This document shows, piece after piece, positions 10,796 through 22,499 of a stretch of 64,000 nt of DNA; the stretch's first letter is position 1; every line of letters starts with the position of its first letter. The DNA is from Thalassia testudinum. Lineage: Eukaryota; Streptophyta; Magnoliopsida; Alismatales; Hydrocharitaceae. The position numbers and the translations under genes are program-made. The stretch covers positions 138,376,501 to 138,440,500 of the forward strand of contig JAZHRO010000036.1 in NCBI GenBank assembly GCA_037157565.1. Reading direction: 5' to 3'. Below the pieces are notes generated by a model that was not told the origin of the DNA, did no database searches, and saw only the letters and a list, made by a program, of their open reading frames with translations.

Positions 10796-11640
10796 CTTAT
10801 TTTATTTTTAAAGAGGAAGGAATGCTCCTGTTCACGGTGACAATCGAATTTTATATAGAGTAATCAGGAACTACAAGTTTTCACGTTACATATAGGCACT
10901 TAATGCTATATCCCCACAAATATTCTCCACCCACATGTTCGTGTCATTGAAAGTGACCTATTCATAGCTCTCTACACAACTCACAAAATCATAGTCATTG
11001 TTTCCCGTGGTTTGTCCTTCTTCGTGAAGAGCGTCCAAAGCATCTCCCAACCTGGGAGCGGGGAAGAGCAAAACCTATGCCAAATTTCATTTGTCACAAG
11101 ACAAGTACTGAAGAGATGTTTGGTATCATTTTCCTCAAAGCCACACATAGGATAGAGCAACATCTTTGACCCAAACACACGCCTCCTAAGAGCCTCTATG
11201 ATCAGACCTCCACGTCTAGTCAGCCATAGGAAGATCTGGACTTTGAGTGGTACTTTGAGCTTTCACATATGTGCACACGCATGGCCTGCCTCATCCCCCC
11301 GTGGATACAGAGAAGTTATAAGCACTATTCGAAGCGTAAACCACTTTCTCCAAGAGAAAGTATCTAGCCCCTTCCTTGGCTTAAAAGTAGCGAAAGCAAG
11401 ACGCAAGGAATCAATTTCGTCTCTAGCTCTAGTAAGGATGCCTCTAGAAGGGGGCACATCCCACATATCCTCCTGTTGTTACCACATATCAGCAACTGAG
11501 ACTTATTTTCTCTCTGAGGCTCTATAAACACGTGGATAGACATGCCAGGTACCCTAAGCCACTCCAATCATCATCTCAAAAACTCAAACTTTCACCCTAC
11601 CCAATGATTAACCATGGCTTTAGAGATGGAATCCCAAAAA
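10796..11640 (-). pseudogene. LINE ORF2 3' fragment (5'-truncated), same family as LINE E
   Basis: Read on the - strand, 11640 to 10981 encodes, with frame breaks, the region after the RT domain and the zf-RVT zinc-ribbon of plant L1-type LINEs: C-x2-C-GFEENDT-x-HLF-x2-C at about 11160-11070, followed by W-H-R-F. It matches the C-terminal part of LINE E (19841-20512), including the CGFEE-DT motif. It begins abruptly at about 11640, as 5'-truncated LINE insertions do, and reaches an A/T-rich end near 10796. It keeps the undisturbed version of the site where a D LTR entered LINE E: GGAGTGGCTTAGGG, reverse complement of about 11552-11565. Confidence 0.75.
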
Positions 11641-12699
11641 GATGATGCCAACTGCTTATTAGATATTTATTAATCACGAGGCTTGTCCAATCTTATTGCC
11701 TTCATGCTATAATTATTTTCTAACATTTATTTGATTAAATTCCATGAACAGCTGTCAAGATATAATACAATCCATATCTATATTTATCTTCGACCATATG
11801 CTTATAAAACCCGTAAACAGTTCGCATTCCAAGCAACTAAGTGATGGTAGGTATGTGATGAAACATGCTTTGATCAAATTCACTTGCCGATTAAAGGTTT
11901 GGTTTTTTTTTTTTTTTAAACTCTTTAACCATGAGGAATACTAACTACGTTTAATCGTAGTTCTTGTTTTTGCATATCATGTATCTTCCACATTTTAAGA
12001 AAATCTTATACTTTCTAATGCACTTAGAAAGTTTGATAATATAAGCTAGCTTTGTAACTATTTGATTTCAAAATATAACTAGTTTTTAGCTCATATCTTG
12101 CTATAGGAGTGTAAAAGTTAAAATCGTACCAAAATTATACTACTCAAAAGACAACTACAATAAAAATAATCTTAAATCACAATCTAGAAAGGAGAAATTT
12201 TTTTAATCTATTAACATATAAAAGTTTAACATAAATAACATGCTCATCATATATGCTACTCTATGGAAATAAGAGCATTCATATATATCATAGACAGATA
12301 AATAGTTTGGATGACTTCAATATTTTTCACGGCTCTATCATTCGTGGTTAGTTGTTCTTTTAAGCTGTTAGAGGGTGAGAGAGAGGATTGGAAATTCCGC
12401 TAATGAGAGAGAGGATTAGAAATTGCAATAAAAATTTTTACCTAATTTAACGTTCTTATTCGCATCGGCAAAATAAATGAATGATGTGCTCTTGATGTCC
12501 ACCATCTCTTTAAGCATAATTAAGTAAGAGAACAAGGAAAAAATAATTAATAATCCTCGAAAATCAACTTCACTGAACACCTCTAAATTTCTCCGAGAAC
12601 TCTATTCTAATGAAGAAAAAGAAAAAGAAAAAAGAAGATACAATATCAATTTCATCTTTGAACTCATCATCTCTGTTCTATTCACAAAAGAATAACAAA
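11641..12699. other. AT-rich intergenic DNA
   Basis: No coding signal is seen. A T15-like run lies at about 11902-11918. Confidence 0.5.
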
Positions 12700-12730
12700 A
12701 GGACACCCTTGCCGCGACTCCGCCTTTAGG

Positions 12731-12925
12731 TCTCCACGTGACCATGCTCGTTGATTTGAGAATAGGGTTGTGACTCCTAACGCTAGGGTTTCTTGTTGCA
12801 ACTTCCGTCATGGCTCTGCCTCTGGTGCTCCACGCGACTACGCCTGCTAATTTGAGAATAGGGTCGTGACTTTTGCCGCTAGGGTTCCCTTCGCCCTTCG
12901 GTACTCCACGAGGACCACGACTTTG
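12731..12925 (+). repeat. About 97-bp tandem duplication at the LINE 5' end
   Basis: Two diverged copies start at about 12731 and 12828. Each contains CTCCACG followed by TTTGAGAATAGGGT and then CGCTAGGGTTTC or a variant. Tandem monomers in a LINE 5' UTR can carry promoter activity; that role is inferred here. Confidence 0.6.
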
Positions 12926-12959
12926 CCCTCCCTTCCAAGCAGCCATTAGGGTTGGGTTG

Positions 12960-14487
12960 GAAAGATTGGAAGGAGGGAGGTAGGTGGCTTAGGCGATTCG
13001 AGTGACGGATAGAGGAGGGTCAAGTGTCGATGGCAGTGGGGCGGTGGTTGGAGAAGGGAAGGTGGGGGCTTTGACGGACAGTGGATTGAGGGAATTTGGT
13101 CACGAGTCTTTGATAGAAGGAGATCGCAGCAAGGGTTTGGAGAGGGGGTTTTGTGCTTTAGATGCAGGGAACGAGGGCACGTTGCAGTGGATTGTTGCAA
13201 TGCTCTCGTTTGCCTTGCATGTGGTGGGCTAGGGCATAGGAGAAGCATGTGTCGAAGAGAAGACCCTCGGGAGGGGTGATGCGAACCATCAAGATCATGT
13301 GGGGGTTTTGACCCTCCACAGTGAGATGTAGGTCCAAGGCCTAGTTGTCGGGTTTTCCAACATGAACCGAGGTGCAGGGAGAGAGAAGCATGTAGGGAAC
13401 GTGCATGGCAAGCACCGAAGACCCTGATAACACCATCTTTGGACGTCGAAGTCCTTTTCTCGTTGGACGTCCTTGCAGTGGAGGCACTCCTCTAGGGATC
13501 TCTCGTCAGGGAGATCATGGCGGGTGCCCTTTCCTTGGATGCTATCCAAGGCTTCGTAAGATCCCTTCCCCTTTCCTCGTCGATGTGAGAAGTTATGATG
13601 GTGAAGCCTTCCAGGTTCTTATTTTTTGGACTGTTAAATTCCGATGTCGATTCGTTGAAGTTTTGTTCTTCTTGTTGTGGATCAATTTAGATTTTGTGGA
13701 TATTGGTTTCCCCGTTTGATGGGGCTTTGAATGAGAGACCACCGCAGCGTGTTTTCACCAGAGAAGGTGTGGTTGCGATTAGAGGATTGCTGCTACATCT
13801 TCGTTCCAATGCAGTTGTTGACAACATCATTGTAGGTTTTGCTTCCTTGAAAGAAGACTCGATAGTGGGTCAGACAGAAGGCGATGGAAGCTTAGTGATG
13901 GTGGAGGTTCGATTGAGATATAGTAGGTCATTCCATGAGAAGGTGGTCCTTCGATGGGATGGCTCATCTTGGCTTCTATCTATCAGGGTGACAGTACAAC
14001 CTGTGGTGGTGGTGACGAAGGAGAGGAAAGAGGAGGCTAAGCATGGGAGGGATGTGGACATGCAATGGCGCCTCGTGGTGCAAGAGTCTTAGGCTTCCGA
14101 AAGCAATACTCAGAAGAAACGTAAGCTCACTGGGGAAACATAGGTGGTGCAGATGAGAGGTGAAGAAGAAATGGGTGACAGTGAGCCCATTGAATATGAG
14201 GGTGATTGGACGATAATCCTCCATGATGGGAGAACGTTTTCTAGAGAATAAGCTCAAAATGTTGTTTAGCCACAGGTACAAGGTGACAGCAGCACGCTTG
14301 TGTTTTCTATGCTTGAGGGGGGTGCCTACAATGAAAGGTTTGATACACATTCTCGTGGGGCTACCACAGGTAAGGGAAGGTATAATCTTCGAAGCAAGGG
14401 ATCATCTAGACTAGACGTGAAACAGCTGGCCAGCATTCTTTGTATTGCATGCAGAGAAGATCATAATGGGGATAAACATACCACCAC
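12960..14487 (+). pseudogene. LINE E ORF1 remnant with two CCHC zinc knuckles
   Basis: ORF1 of L1-type plant LINEs encodes an RNA-binding protein that coats the element RNA. At 13154-13252 one frame reads two consecutive C-x2-C-x4-H-x4-C knuckles (CFRCRERGHVAVDC and CLACGGLGHRRSMC), complete in all eight metal ligands. Up- and downstream, the frame is broken by stops and shifts. An open stretch at 13694-14092 in another frame probably belongs to the C-terminal part of ORF1. It is followed by the endonuclease of ORF2. No intact start codon can be assigned. Confidence 0.7.
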
Positions 14488-15350
14488 ATGTTGAGGACCC
14501 TAACGTGGAATGTTAGGGGTCTGCGAAACTGCACCCGGTAGAATATTTTGGCTAGGTACCTTCAGGAGTGGAGGATTGATTGTGCTTTGCTGCAAGAGAC
14601 TCACATTGAGGGGGATGGAGTGGGGGAGTGGTTTCCCTTGAAAAAGGATGAGACCTCATTAGAGTGAGTTGGATCTTTTGGGCGAGCAGGAGGCCTGTGT
14701 GTGTGGTGGAGGTCCAACTGCCTTTGTCTGGAAGACAAGAAGATTGGAAGATATATGATTACTTGTTGCTTCATCAGAGAAGTGGATAGTGCTATGATGT
14801 TAATCTCTTCAGTTTATGGGCCTTGTAACCAGAGTGACAGATCACTCTTATGGGATGGACTCAAGGATGCAGTTGGGTGGGTGCAAGGAGTAGCGTGGTT
14901 GGTGGGTGGAGATTTCAACGCCTCCTTACTTTCAGACGACAGATCGGATGGTAGGGTGGACTCCTCTACACACGACTTTCAGCATGTGGTCGATGCGTTA
15001 GAGTTGGTGGATATCCCCTTATTTGGTGTAGCATACACGTGGAGGAATGTAGTGGCTTGATGTCGAAGATAGACCGATTCTTGGGCAGTGTGGATTTGAT
15101 GGGCACTTATCATATGGCATTTTGTGACAACGTTGGGAAGACCTTTTTCAGATCATACCCCTTTGGCTTGGGAGAGTGGAAAGGGTGCCAGGATGAGAAC
15201 GTACTTCAAATTTCAGAAGTCGTGGCTCAAGGAGGAAGGTTTTCGAGACATGGTGATGCCTTGGTGGGAGTCATAGGAGGTGGTGGGCTCAGCTACGCAG
15301 TTCTTAGTGGCGAAGTTGCGAGGTGTATGTCTTATGCTCTTTGATTTTAA
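14488..15350 (+). pseudogene. LINE E ORF2 endonuclease domain (broken)
   Basis: The domain opens with MLRTLTWNVRGL at 14488, the typical N-terminus of the AP-type endonuclease that nicks target DNA to prime reverse transcription. Further motifs are LLQETHI, SSVYGP (about 14810), GGDFNA (about 14905) and, near the end, YTWRN followed after a frameshift by SKIDRFL. A stop at about 14539 and another at 14666, plus the frameshift near 15050, inactivate it. In-frame continuation into the RT domain is lost between 15350 and 15600. Confidence 0.8.
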
Positions 15351-15599
15351 AAAATCATTAGCACATGTGAGGGCTTAGAGAAGGATGGAAGCGATGGAAG
15401 GCGTGAAGAGGCTGGACGAGGTGGGGCAGGGAGTGCTAACTAAGGAAGATTAGAAAATGAGAAAAGACCTGTAGGATACTATGGCCAACGAAGATTTGAA
15501 GCGAGAGGTAGATTGGAGTCAGAAGTCACGACATGGGTAGGTGCGAGAGGGGCGTGGAAGCTCACCACATCTGACATGCTGAGGCTGAGTAAAGAAGCG

Positions 15600-17155
15600 G
15601 GTTGGCAATTGTGTTGACAGATCAGTTTGGAGGAGGGGACCACTACATTGAAGGAATTGAAGGTAGAAGGGTCACCTACCCCAGACGGTTTCCCTGTCCT
15701 TTTTTGCAAGGAATTTTGGCAGGTACTTAAAGAAGATGTCATGGGAGTCTTGGAGGAGTTTCAGAGGGAAAACTTTAGGATGGAAAAAATCAATAGGTTC
15801 CTTTTTATTCTTCTCCCAAAAAAGGTGGGTGCGGAGTCCCTTTCTAATTTTAGGCCCATTGCATTGTTGAATGCTATTTACTTGTTGATTGGGAAGATAT
15901 TGGCCAATCGTATGAGAGAGATCTTGCAACCACTCATCAGTCAGGTATAGTCTGCTTTTTTGAAGGGTAGATCTCTGCAGGAGTCTTTTATCCTTGCCAA
16001 GGAGATGGTGTCAGGATGGGTGAGGAGAAGAAAGAAAGCCTTTTTGTGAAAGGTAGATTTCTCCAAGGCATATGACCCGATTTCTTAGGCGTACCTTTGG
16101 GAAATCTTCCAGAGGCAAGGCTTTTGGGAGATGTGGATTCAGTGGATTAGACGGTGCATAACTACCTCCTCCTTTTCACCTCTCATTAATGGCCATCCAA
16201 CAGGCCATTGGATCAAGCTGCAGAAGGGTATTAAGCAAGGGTGCCCAGTCACCCCTTAAGTATTCATTTTGGTCATTGACACCCTTATCCATTTTGGTTT
16301 AAAGCCTACTCTGGTGGCCTTATCCACGGGTATATGCTCTCATCACAGAGAGCTTTGATACCCATACTGCAGTTTGCTAATGACACTGTCTTTTTTGTAG
16401 GAGGGGAGTATGGGGCTGAGTGCCTGAAGTACATGGTGGAGATATTTGGAGAGGTTTCGGGCCTTCAGATCAATGGTACAAAGTCCTCCTTGGTGTGTTT
16501 TGGGGATGCATGCAGAGTGAGAGACAGGTTAGTGCAGATCCTCCAAACGCCATTTGTTAGCCTGCCAATTAGATACCTTGGGTTGCCCCTTTAGGTGAAG
16601 AAAATGAAGAAAAAAGACTGGATGGTGCTTTTCGAGAAGATGTCGGCTAAGATGGCTGGGTGGTGTGGTTGCTTCCTTTCTAAGGAGGGAAAATTGATTT
16701 TGCTTAATTCAATCCTGTCAACCATGCTTGTTTTTCTTTTCTCACTATTGAGACCTCTTAACTCAGTGGTGAAGAAGATTGATGGGTTGTGGAAACGTTT
16801 CTTCTGGAAAGGCCCAGCACATAATGGCCACTTTATGCAACCTGTTAAGTGGCGTCAAGTGTGTTTCCCTAAGAAGCATGGTCGTTTGGGGGTGAGAAGT
16901 CTCAGGGAATTTAGTGACTCCTTACTACTCAAGTGGGGAGTGAAGATCCTAAGGGGTGAGGAGGGGGTGTGGCAGGAGATGGTAAGGGACTCCTATGGTG
17001 GTTCAGGACGGTTGAAAGAAATGATTCAGGCCAAAAATTCGTCGCCTTTTTGGGCTTCAGTTTCTATGGTCATGGAAATTGGTGGAGGTTGTTTTTCCCC
17101 ATGCTGGGAAGGGGAGAACACCTTGCTTTTTGGGAAGATGATTGGAGTGGGCTTA
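15600..17155 (+). pseudogene. LINE E ORF2 reverse transcriptase (broken)
   Basis: RT motifs of L1-type LINEs are read in order: SPTPDGFPVLF (about 15670), NFRPIALLNAIY (15845), SAFLKGRS (15953), KVDFSKAYD after a stop (16052), KGIKQGCP (16230), LQFANDTVFF (16370) and RYLGLPL (16573), then the FLWKGP-like FFWKGP segment at about 16800. In the catalytic FADD box the first Asp is Asn (codon at 16379-16381), which should abolish polymerase activity. Several stops and frameshifts are present. The frame is cut at 17155 by a D LTR and resumes at 19841. Confidence 0.85.
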
Positions 17156-17174
17156 TGTTACGAACGCGTGCCCC

Positions 17175-18063
17175 GGACGTCTTTTAAGACGTCTGGGAGG
17201 TGGCCTAGACGTCGGACCAGACGTCTGGGATCACATCCAGACGTCTTGCCAGACGTCTGGGATGGTTTCCAGACGTCTGAAAAACCGTTATCTTCCACAC
17301 GCGCGAGTCGTCTGCGCGCCTGAGCGCGCAGACCGCATATTCGTTATTCCCTCTTTTTTTCTTCTGCGGCTGCAGACGCCTGCCGCGCCCTCTCTCCTCC
17401 TCACGCGGCCTTAAAAGGCCACGCCTCCCCTCACTCTGTCACCACCGTCTCCTTCAGCCAGTGCGCGAGAGTGAGCGCGAGAGTGAGCGCGAGGGCGGCC
17501 GCAGTGAGCGCGGAGGAGGTGCTGCGTACGAGAGCGGAGCTCTGCCGTGCGGGCGAGCTCGCCGGGGCTGCTAGGGTCGGCCGGCGGAGGGCGCAGGGGG
17601 CCGCGGAACGGCGCGGGAGGGACTGCTGCGGTCTGAGCAGCAGGCGCGCGAGGTGCGACGCCGGCGGCGTCGCGAGCGGAGGCCGAGTGACGCCCTGATT
17701 CTGGAAAAATTTCCAGAATCAGACGTCTGGGTAGATAGACAGACGGCGAGGGAGACGTCTGGAGGACCATACAGACGTCTGAAAGGTGAGTTTTCCGTCT
17801 TCTTCTTCCTTCCTGTCGACTGACCGTACTGAGGGAGGGAGTTGGGTGTGCGCAGGCTTGGTGATTCGCCATCCTTTGCGAATCAGACGTCTGGCTGTTG
17901 TACCAGACGGCGGGAGCGACCTCCAGACGTCCGGGGTGACCATCGGACGTCTGGGAGCTAGGCTAGACGTCCCCGCAGACTTCTGGATGTCTGAGAAACC
18001 TCGCGGAACAAGGTAATTCTCTGATCCACTTTTTAAGACGTCTGGAAGAAGTTCCAAACGTCT
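17175..18063. promoter_or_regulatory. Best-preserved AGACGTCT palindrome array, 12/20-bp steps
   Basis: Starts of AGACGTCT or near-identical 8-mers are: cluster 1 at 17175, 17187, 17207, 17219, 17239, 17251, 17271 (steps 12, 20, 12, 20, 12, 20); cluster 2 at 17721, 17741, 17753, 17773 (20, 12, 20); cluster 3 at 17885, 17905, 17925, 17945, 17965, 17985 (all 20, plus 17977 at +12); and a pair at 18036, 18056 (20). Many sites extend to CCAGACGTCTGG, so a 12-bp step puts two 12-bp palindromes back to back and a 20-bp step leaves 8 bp between them. GACGTC is a bZIP C-box core; a protein-binding role is inferred. Confidence 0.85.
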
Positions 18064-18368
18064 GATTTTGCACAGTGTCGTCGTTTTTGACCCGTTTAGG
18101 GCCCGTTCGGGTCCCGTTTTCCGTGATTCAAGTTGCGTTCCTTTCAGAATTAATTCCTCTACCGTTTACAGTAGTTATACACTGTTTTGAGACACTCCTT
18201 GTGTTTGATCCTTGTGATAGGACCTCGTTCAGTTGCAGTCTTGGGAGTCGCGGAGGCACGCGGGATTCCCGATCACGCCCCCATTACTCCCGTTGTACCT
18301 GGTAGAGTGGCTTTAAGTTATTAATAAATCTGTTAAAGTGTGGAACCATAACTAGAACTTAGGACATT

Positions 18369-18520
18369 GCATGAATCCTAAGAATGAGAAATAGATTAAA
18401 TGATAGCTCCTAGGTGTTGCATGAATCCTTGGGCTGAAGAACTAGATTGTATGATAGATCCTAGGATATGGCATGAATCCTAGGATGGAAGAAACTAGTG
18501 GAATGTATAATACTGCAGTC
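18369..18520 (+). repeat. Three tandem copies of a 50-52-bp unit in the D LTR
   Basis: GCATGAATCC recurs at 18369, 18419 and 18471. Each is followed by a diverged copy of 'aag.a.gaa.aaactag..t..atgatag.tCCTAGG'. Confidence 0.75.
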
Positions 18521-19840
18521 TTGGAAAAATGGAAAGGAATATAAAGCTGCCTGTAAATTGAATTAACAGCTGCTTGTTATGAATAAAGAAACATGATTGG
18601 GATCATGGTTTGTAAGAACGTGAAACTGGAAAGTGAGACATAAGATGTTCTGGAACCCTGCGGGGAAGTAGGAGTAGAACTCTTGGAAAGCGAATGGAAT
18701 AGAATTGGGGAAGTGAGTTGGCCCTTGAGTACGGAGTACCAAGGAGAGCGACTGTCCCCCTGTTTAGTGCAGAGCTGAGCTAGCCGCCCCAGGGACCCGG
18801 GGTTAGGACTGGCCACTCTGTACCGACTTGTTGGCCCTCGTGTATGTAGTACCGAGGAGAGCTACTAGTGTTAGGAGAGCACTAGCTACCCCACGGGCCC
18901 CGGGGTTCTGCTAGCCTCCTTCACCGACTTGTTAGGCCCACTGGGGCAAACCAGGGTAGTCAGGCGAGGGTGTGCGGACTGTGGAGGGGCAAGGCCCCGG
19001 TTTGGTTACTGTGGAGGGGTTGGACCCCTGTTTCTGAGAGGGCTCTGCCCTGGACTGGTTCCTTGCTGTGCTTTGGGCGCACCCGTTAACGGAAACGACT
19101 GATCGTGTGCCAGTACGGGTTAGCTACCTGTGCGTTTATCGCGCGTGCCGTAGTCACCGTTACGTCTGTTCAGTGACCTTGGGATGGTTGACTGGGGGTA
19201 GGATCACCACGGGGGACTCTCCCGGCCAGGAGAGCACCACGTGCTACTTCTACCTTTTGGAAAAGACTGCAATCAAGATCGTTCCCACGAGGAATATTCG
19301 AGATCAAGTAAAGGATCTGAGAAATAAATGAATTAGTGAGAAAATTGAAAGATGTGAATAAAGAAAGTAATAGAACATAACAGCTACTGTACACTCTACT
19401 GTTGTCTTAGTTTAGTTTGCCACTCTACTCAGCGTTTTGCTGACGTGTTACACTCGTTACCTTTCAGGACCAGGTGTTGAGCAGCCAGGGTCAGCAGTTG
19501 CAGAGGACACTGGGCCGAGTTGGGTCCAGTAGAGTTACCACTATCTTTTGTACCTCTTTTGTTTCTGTTATTGTGAGTAGTTCTTGTTTCCACTGTACTT
19601 TCTTTACCTGCAGTTTATGTTATATGATAAATGTTGTTATACTGTTGTGGTGGTATCTACTGTAGTAGTTTCTTTCCTTACTGCTGTACTTTCTTACTGT
19701 TAGTTATATTCATGCTGAAGGTAGTTTATTTTACTGCTCTTTTGGTTACTTCCTCGTTAGACGACTGGGTTTTGGGATTAGTTGAGTCGGTCCGGTTCTC
19801 GAGTCTCGTAGGAGCTCGGGAAACGGGTCGTTACTGCTTA

Positions 19841-20512
19841 GGAGGCTACAAGACACCTTTCCACGTGTCTATGAAGCCTCTGATAGGAAGGGACCTTCAG
19901 TGGCAGACATGTGGCACTAGGAGAGTGGACAGTGGCTGATATAGATGGGCAATGCACCTGTTACTAGATTAGGCAGAGAAGCTGACAGGCTAAGAGACAT
20001 TTTGGTAGCATTTTAGCCTAGAGAAGGCATTGACAGGTTTGAGTGGAAGAGGGTAGTTTACATGTCTTTTAAGGCCTACTTAGTCTTGTTGGAGGAGGAT
20101 GCGGAGGATGAGCATGGAAGGTTCTGTGCACTCCTTTGGAAGATCAAGATCCCGCTGAAGGTCTAGGTGTTTCTCTGGCTGATGAGAAGGGAAGGACTGA
20201 TGATTGGTGCATATCAAAGACGATCCTTGACACGCCACACGTCTGCTGCTCCTTGTGTGGTTTTGAGGAGGATGACACACGTTACCTCTTTAGTGCCTAT
20301 CTGGTTACAAACAACATTTAGTAGAGATTCTGTTCATCTTTTCTGCCTATGTAGGATATGTTGTACTTTTTTCTACTAGCGATAGCCCCCGCGTGGGCAT
20401 GGCGACCATCTTGTGAGCCTTGTGGAGAGCACGCAACGATGTTATTTTTCGAAGGGGGGATGTGTGGGTTGAAAATCTGTATGCGAATGTTGATTTTCAT
20501 GTAAAATTTTGA
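19841..20512 (+). pseudogene. LINE E ORF2 C-terminal zinc-ribbon region
   Basis: The LINE resumes directly after the LTR target duplication. Readable pieces are WKIKIPLKV and VFLWLMRR (about 20140-20185), the zf-RVT cysteines in CSLCGFEEDDT followed by YLF (20249-20292; the usual His is Tyr) and the end segment ALWRARNDVIFRRGDVWVEN (20418-20477), closing at a TGA at 20510. It matches the independent copy at 10796-11640 throughout. Frameshifts separate the pieces. The 3' UTR is short and AT-rich. Confidence 0.8.
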
Positions 20513-20709
20513 CTGAATAATTTGTAATCAGGTTATTTAATTAATAAAATAGGACACTATCTTAAAAGATATGACTCCTTTCTCTTTGTTAAAGAAAACA
20601 AAAGAGTAACAAAATGGATGAATAAAGGAAGTAATTTGTGAAATTTCTCACAAACAATAAAAAAGGAAAGTTGATTTTTAGAGAGACAAAGGGCGGAGCC
20701 AGCGTCGAG

Positions 20710-20745
20710 AAAAAAAAAAAAAAAGGAGAGAGAGAGAGAGAGAGA
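20710..20745. repeat. A-run followed by (GA)n microsatellite
   Basis: About 15 A residues are followed by about 10 GA dinucleotides. Confidence 0.9.
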
Positions 20746-22499
20746 TGAGCACAAAATATGAGAGAGGAAGAGAAAGAGATGAGAGTGCACGCTGCAGTTT
20801 ATATTAAGAAAAAAAAATAGAATGGTACTTTAAGTGCTCGTGACCAGTAAAGTGAACATAGCCCATCCATGGGCTCTCAGTATATATATATATAGATACT
20901 TCAATTTCCCTTCCAAATAAATATTCATTTGAGTTAGGAGATTATCTAAATTTTGAACCTCTTGTTAATAAAAGTTTTAAACCTGTAAGTAAAAGGAGAA
21001 AAAATAGTATGATTTATAAAAATATATCTTAACATTTGATATTAAAAGAGATTTACTATGAATTGCTGACTTAACTACTTCTCCATAGGAACGCATCTCT
21101 TCATCTCCTTGTTTTATGCACGTGTTTCTCTATTTTCTTTTTTTATTTTTGCAATGTTAAAACTTGATTAGAAATCCACTATTTTTTATAGAGTTCTTTT
21201 ACCGGAGAAGAAGGCTAAGCCCATTGCACCAGTGAAGTAAGTAATACCCTTAAATTAATTTAATGTCAATCAGGAATTAAGATAAGTTAATTAATGAGAT
21301 AGAGGTGATTCATTAGTATAGTGAACAAAAGTAGATGCGGAAAGATTACTAGAGATTGAAACGTAAAAAATGAAAAATAAAAGATTTTATTATCATAGCC
21401 GACCACGGTTAGGTGGTTACATTGTGGCAGCATGCATGAAATAGTTGTTGCGTACATATAGCCATTACGAGGAATTGACAATAATTATAATTTATGAAAT
21501 TTAGTAACTTTAGCACCATGAAATATGAGCAATTGAGGTAAGGCATGACTTATGATAATTTCTTTTATTAGGAAAATGTGACTGAACAAGAGAAATCCAT
21601 GGGAAACAAAGGGATGGGTGATATGCTAATGTAATTGGAAGCGAAGCACCGTTGATCCAAGGTAGTGACTAACAAGAAGAAGGAGAGGTCACAGGAAATA
21701 GTGTCTTATGAGTAATTAATTAAGGTAGACAACTATAATCTTCCTTTCGTTGAGTAGAATGGAGTTTAGTTATCTTATGTGATTCATAATAATAGAAAAT
21801 TACAAGTTTAGAGAGGTTAGAAGGTAAACAAAATGGAATTAGACAAGTAGAGGACGCAAAAAATGATTCGCGAAGAACATATATTAGGTTGCTCTGGATA
21901 GATTGAAACCATGACTTTAAGTAAAGATCTAATTCCTTTTGATGCAAAGTTGGCTACTAGTTAAATACAACCAACTATAGAAGTAAATTTGGGGCAAGTG
22001 TGTTTCAGGATGATACACAACCAGTTATCGAGATAGTGCAGTTGGCTATTCATGTAAGAACTAAAATAAAGGGATAACAAGCTTGATAACATAAGATTTA
22101 TGATGACTTAAGTGGCCAATTAATCGAATCGGAGATTGAATTGGCTATGTTAACATGGATTCCACCTTGCGAATCTTAATCGGTAGAATAAACAAAAATA
22201 AGGTAGAAACCTAATTATGAGATCTCATTCCTGAATAGTTGGCTATGAAAGTCTAGATAACGTGTTAAAGGTTAGCTAGATTAACTAGTCATGAGCTGTA
22301 GAGGACAAAGAGATATATAGATTTATAGATGGTTCTGTGACCTATAAATTCACACATGACCTATTGAATCATGGTGATGAAATCATTCTTCTATCTACTT
22401 TATATAATTGTAGAAGAGCTTGACTTGATGATCCTAGTCAAGGGCCACCCAATATTTCTCTTGAGATTTGCTTTCATTTAACTGCTTAAGCTTTGGCTA

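Larger units (their letters stand above)
17156..19835 (+). mobile_element. Solo LTR, family D, TSD GCTTA, inside LINE E
   Basis: The LTR is 2680 bp, starts TGTTACGAACG and ends GGGTCGTTACT. It is flanked by the perfect 5-bp duplication GCTTA (17151-17155 and 19836-19840). The LINE reads GAGTGG-GCTTA before and GCTTA-GGAGG after it; the paralogous LINE at about 11552-11565 shows the site with a single CTTA and no insertion. In order it holds palindrome cluster 1 (17175-17278), a GC-rich block with a TTAAAAGG TATA-like site (17411), clusters 2 and 3 (17721-18063), a 51-bp tandem repeat (18369-18520) and the long 3' half shared by all D copies. Confidence 0.93.
12700..20540 (+). mobile_element. 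LINE E: near full-length L1-type element, interrupted by a D LTR
   Basis: In order it contains a 5' region with a tandem duplication (12731-12925), an ORF1 remnant with two CCHC knuckles (13154-13252), an apurinic-type endonuclease (14488-15350), a reverse transcriptase (15600-16600), the post-RT region (16600-17155), then after the inserted solo LTR the zinc-ribbon and C-terminus (19841-20512). This is the normal order of plant L1 LINEs. The net length without the LTR is about 5.2 kb. All frames are broken by stops and shifts, so it cannot code for an active protein. Both outer ends are approximate; I found no clear poly(A) tail or target duplication. Confidence 0.8.

Noticed and set aside
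17175..17278. 12/20 spacing resembling the 12/23 rule of V(D)J recombination signals
   Set aside because: There is no heptamer-nonamer structure and no RAG or Transib sequence, and the spacing is between identical palindromes. The resemblance is numerical only.
17175..18063. Regularly spaced short repeats reminiscent of a CRISPR array
   Set aside because: The repeats are only 8-12 bp and palindromic, spacers are 4-12 bp, and the context is a eukaryotic LTR. No cas genes are present.
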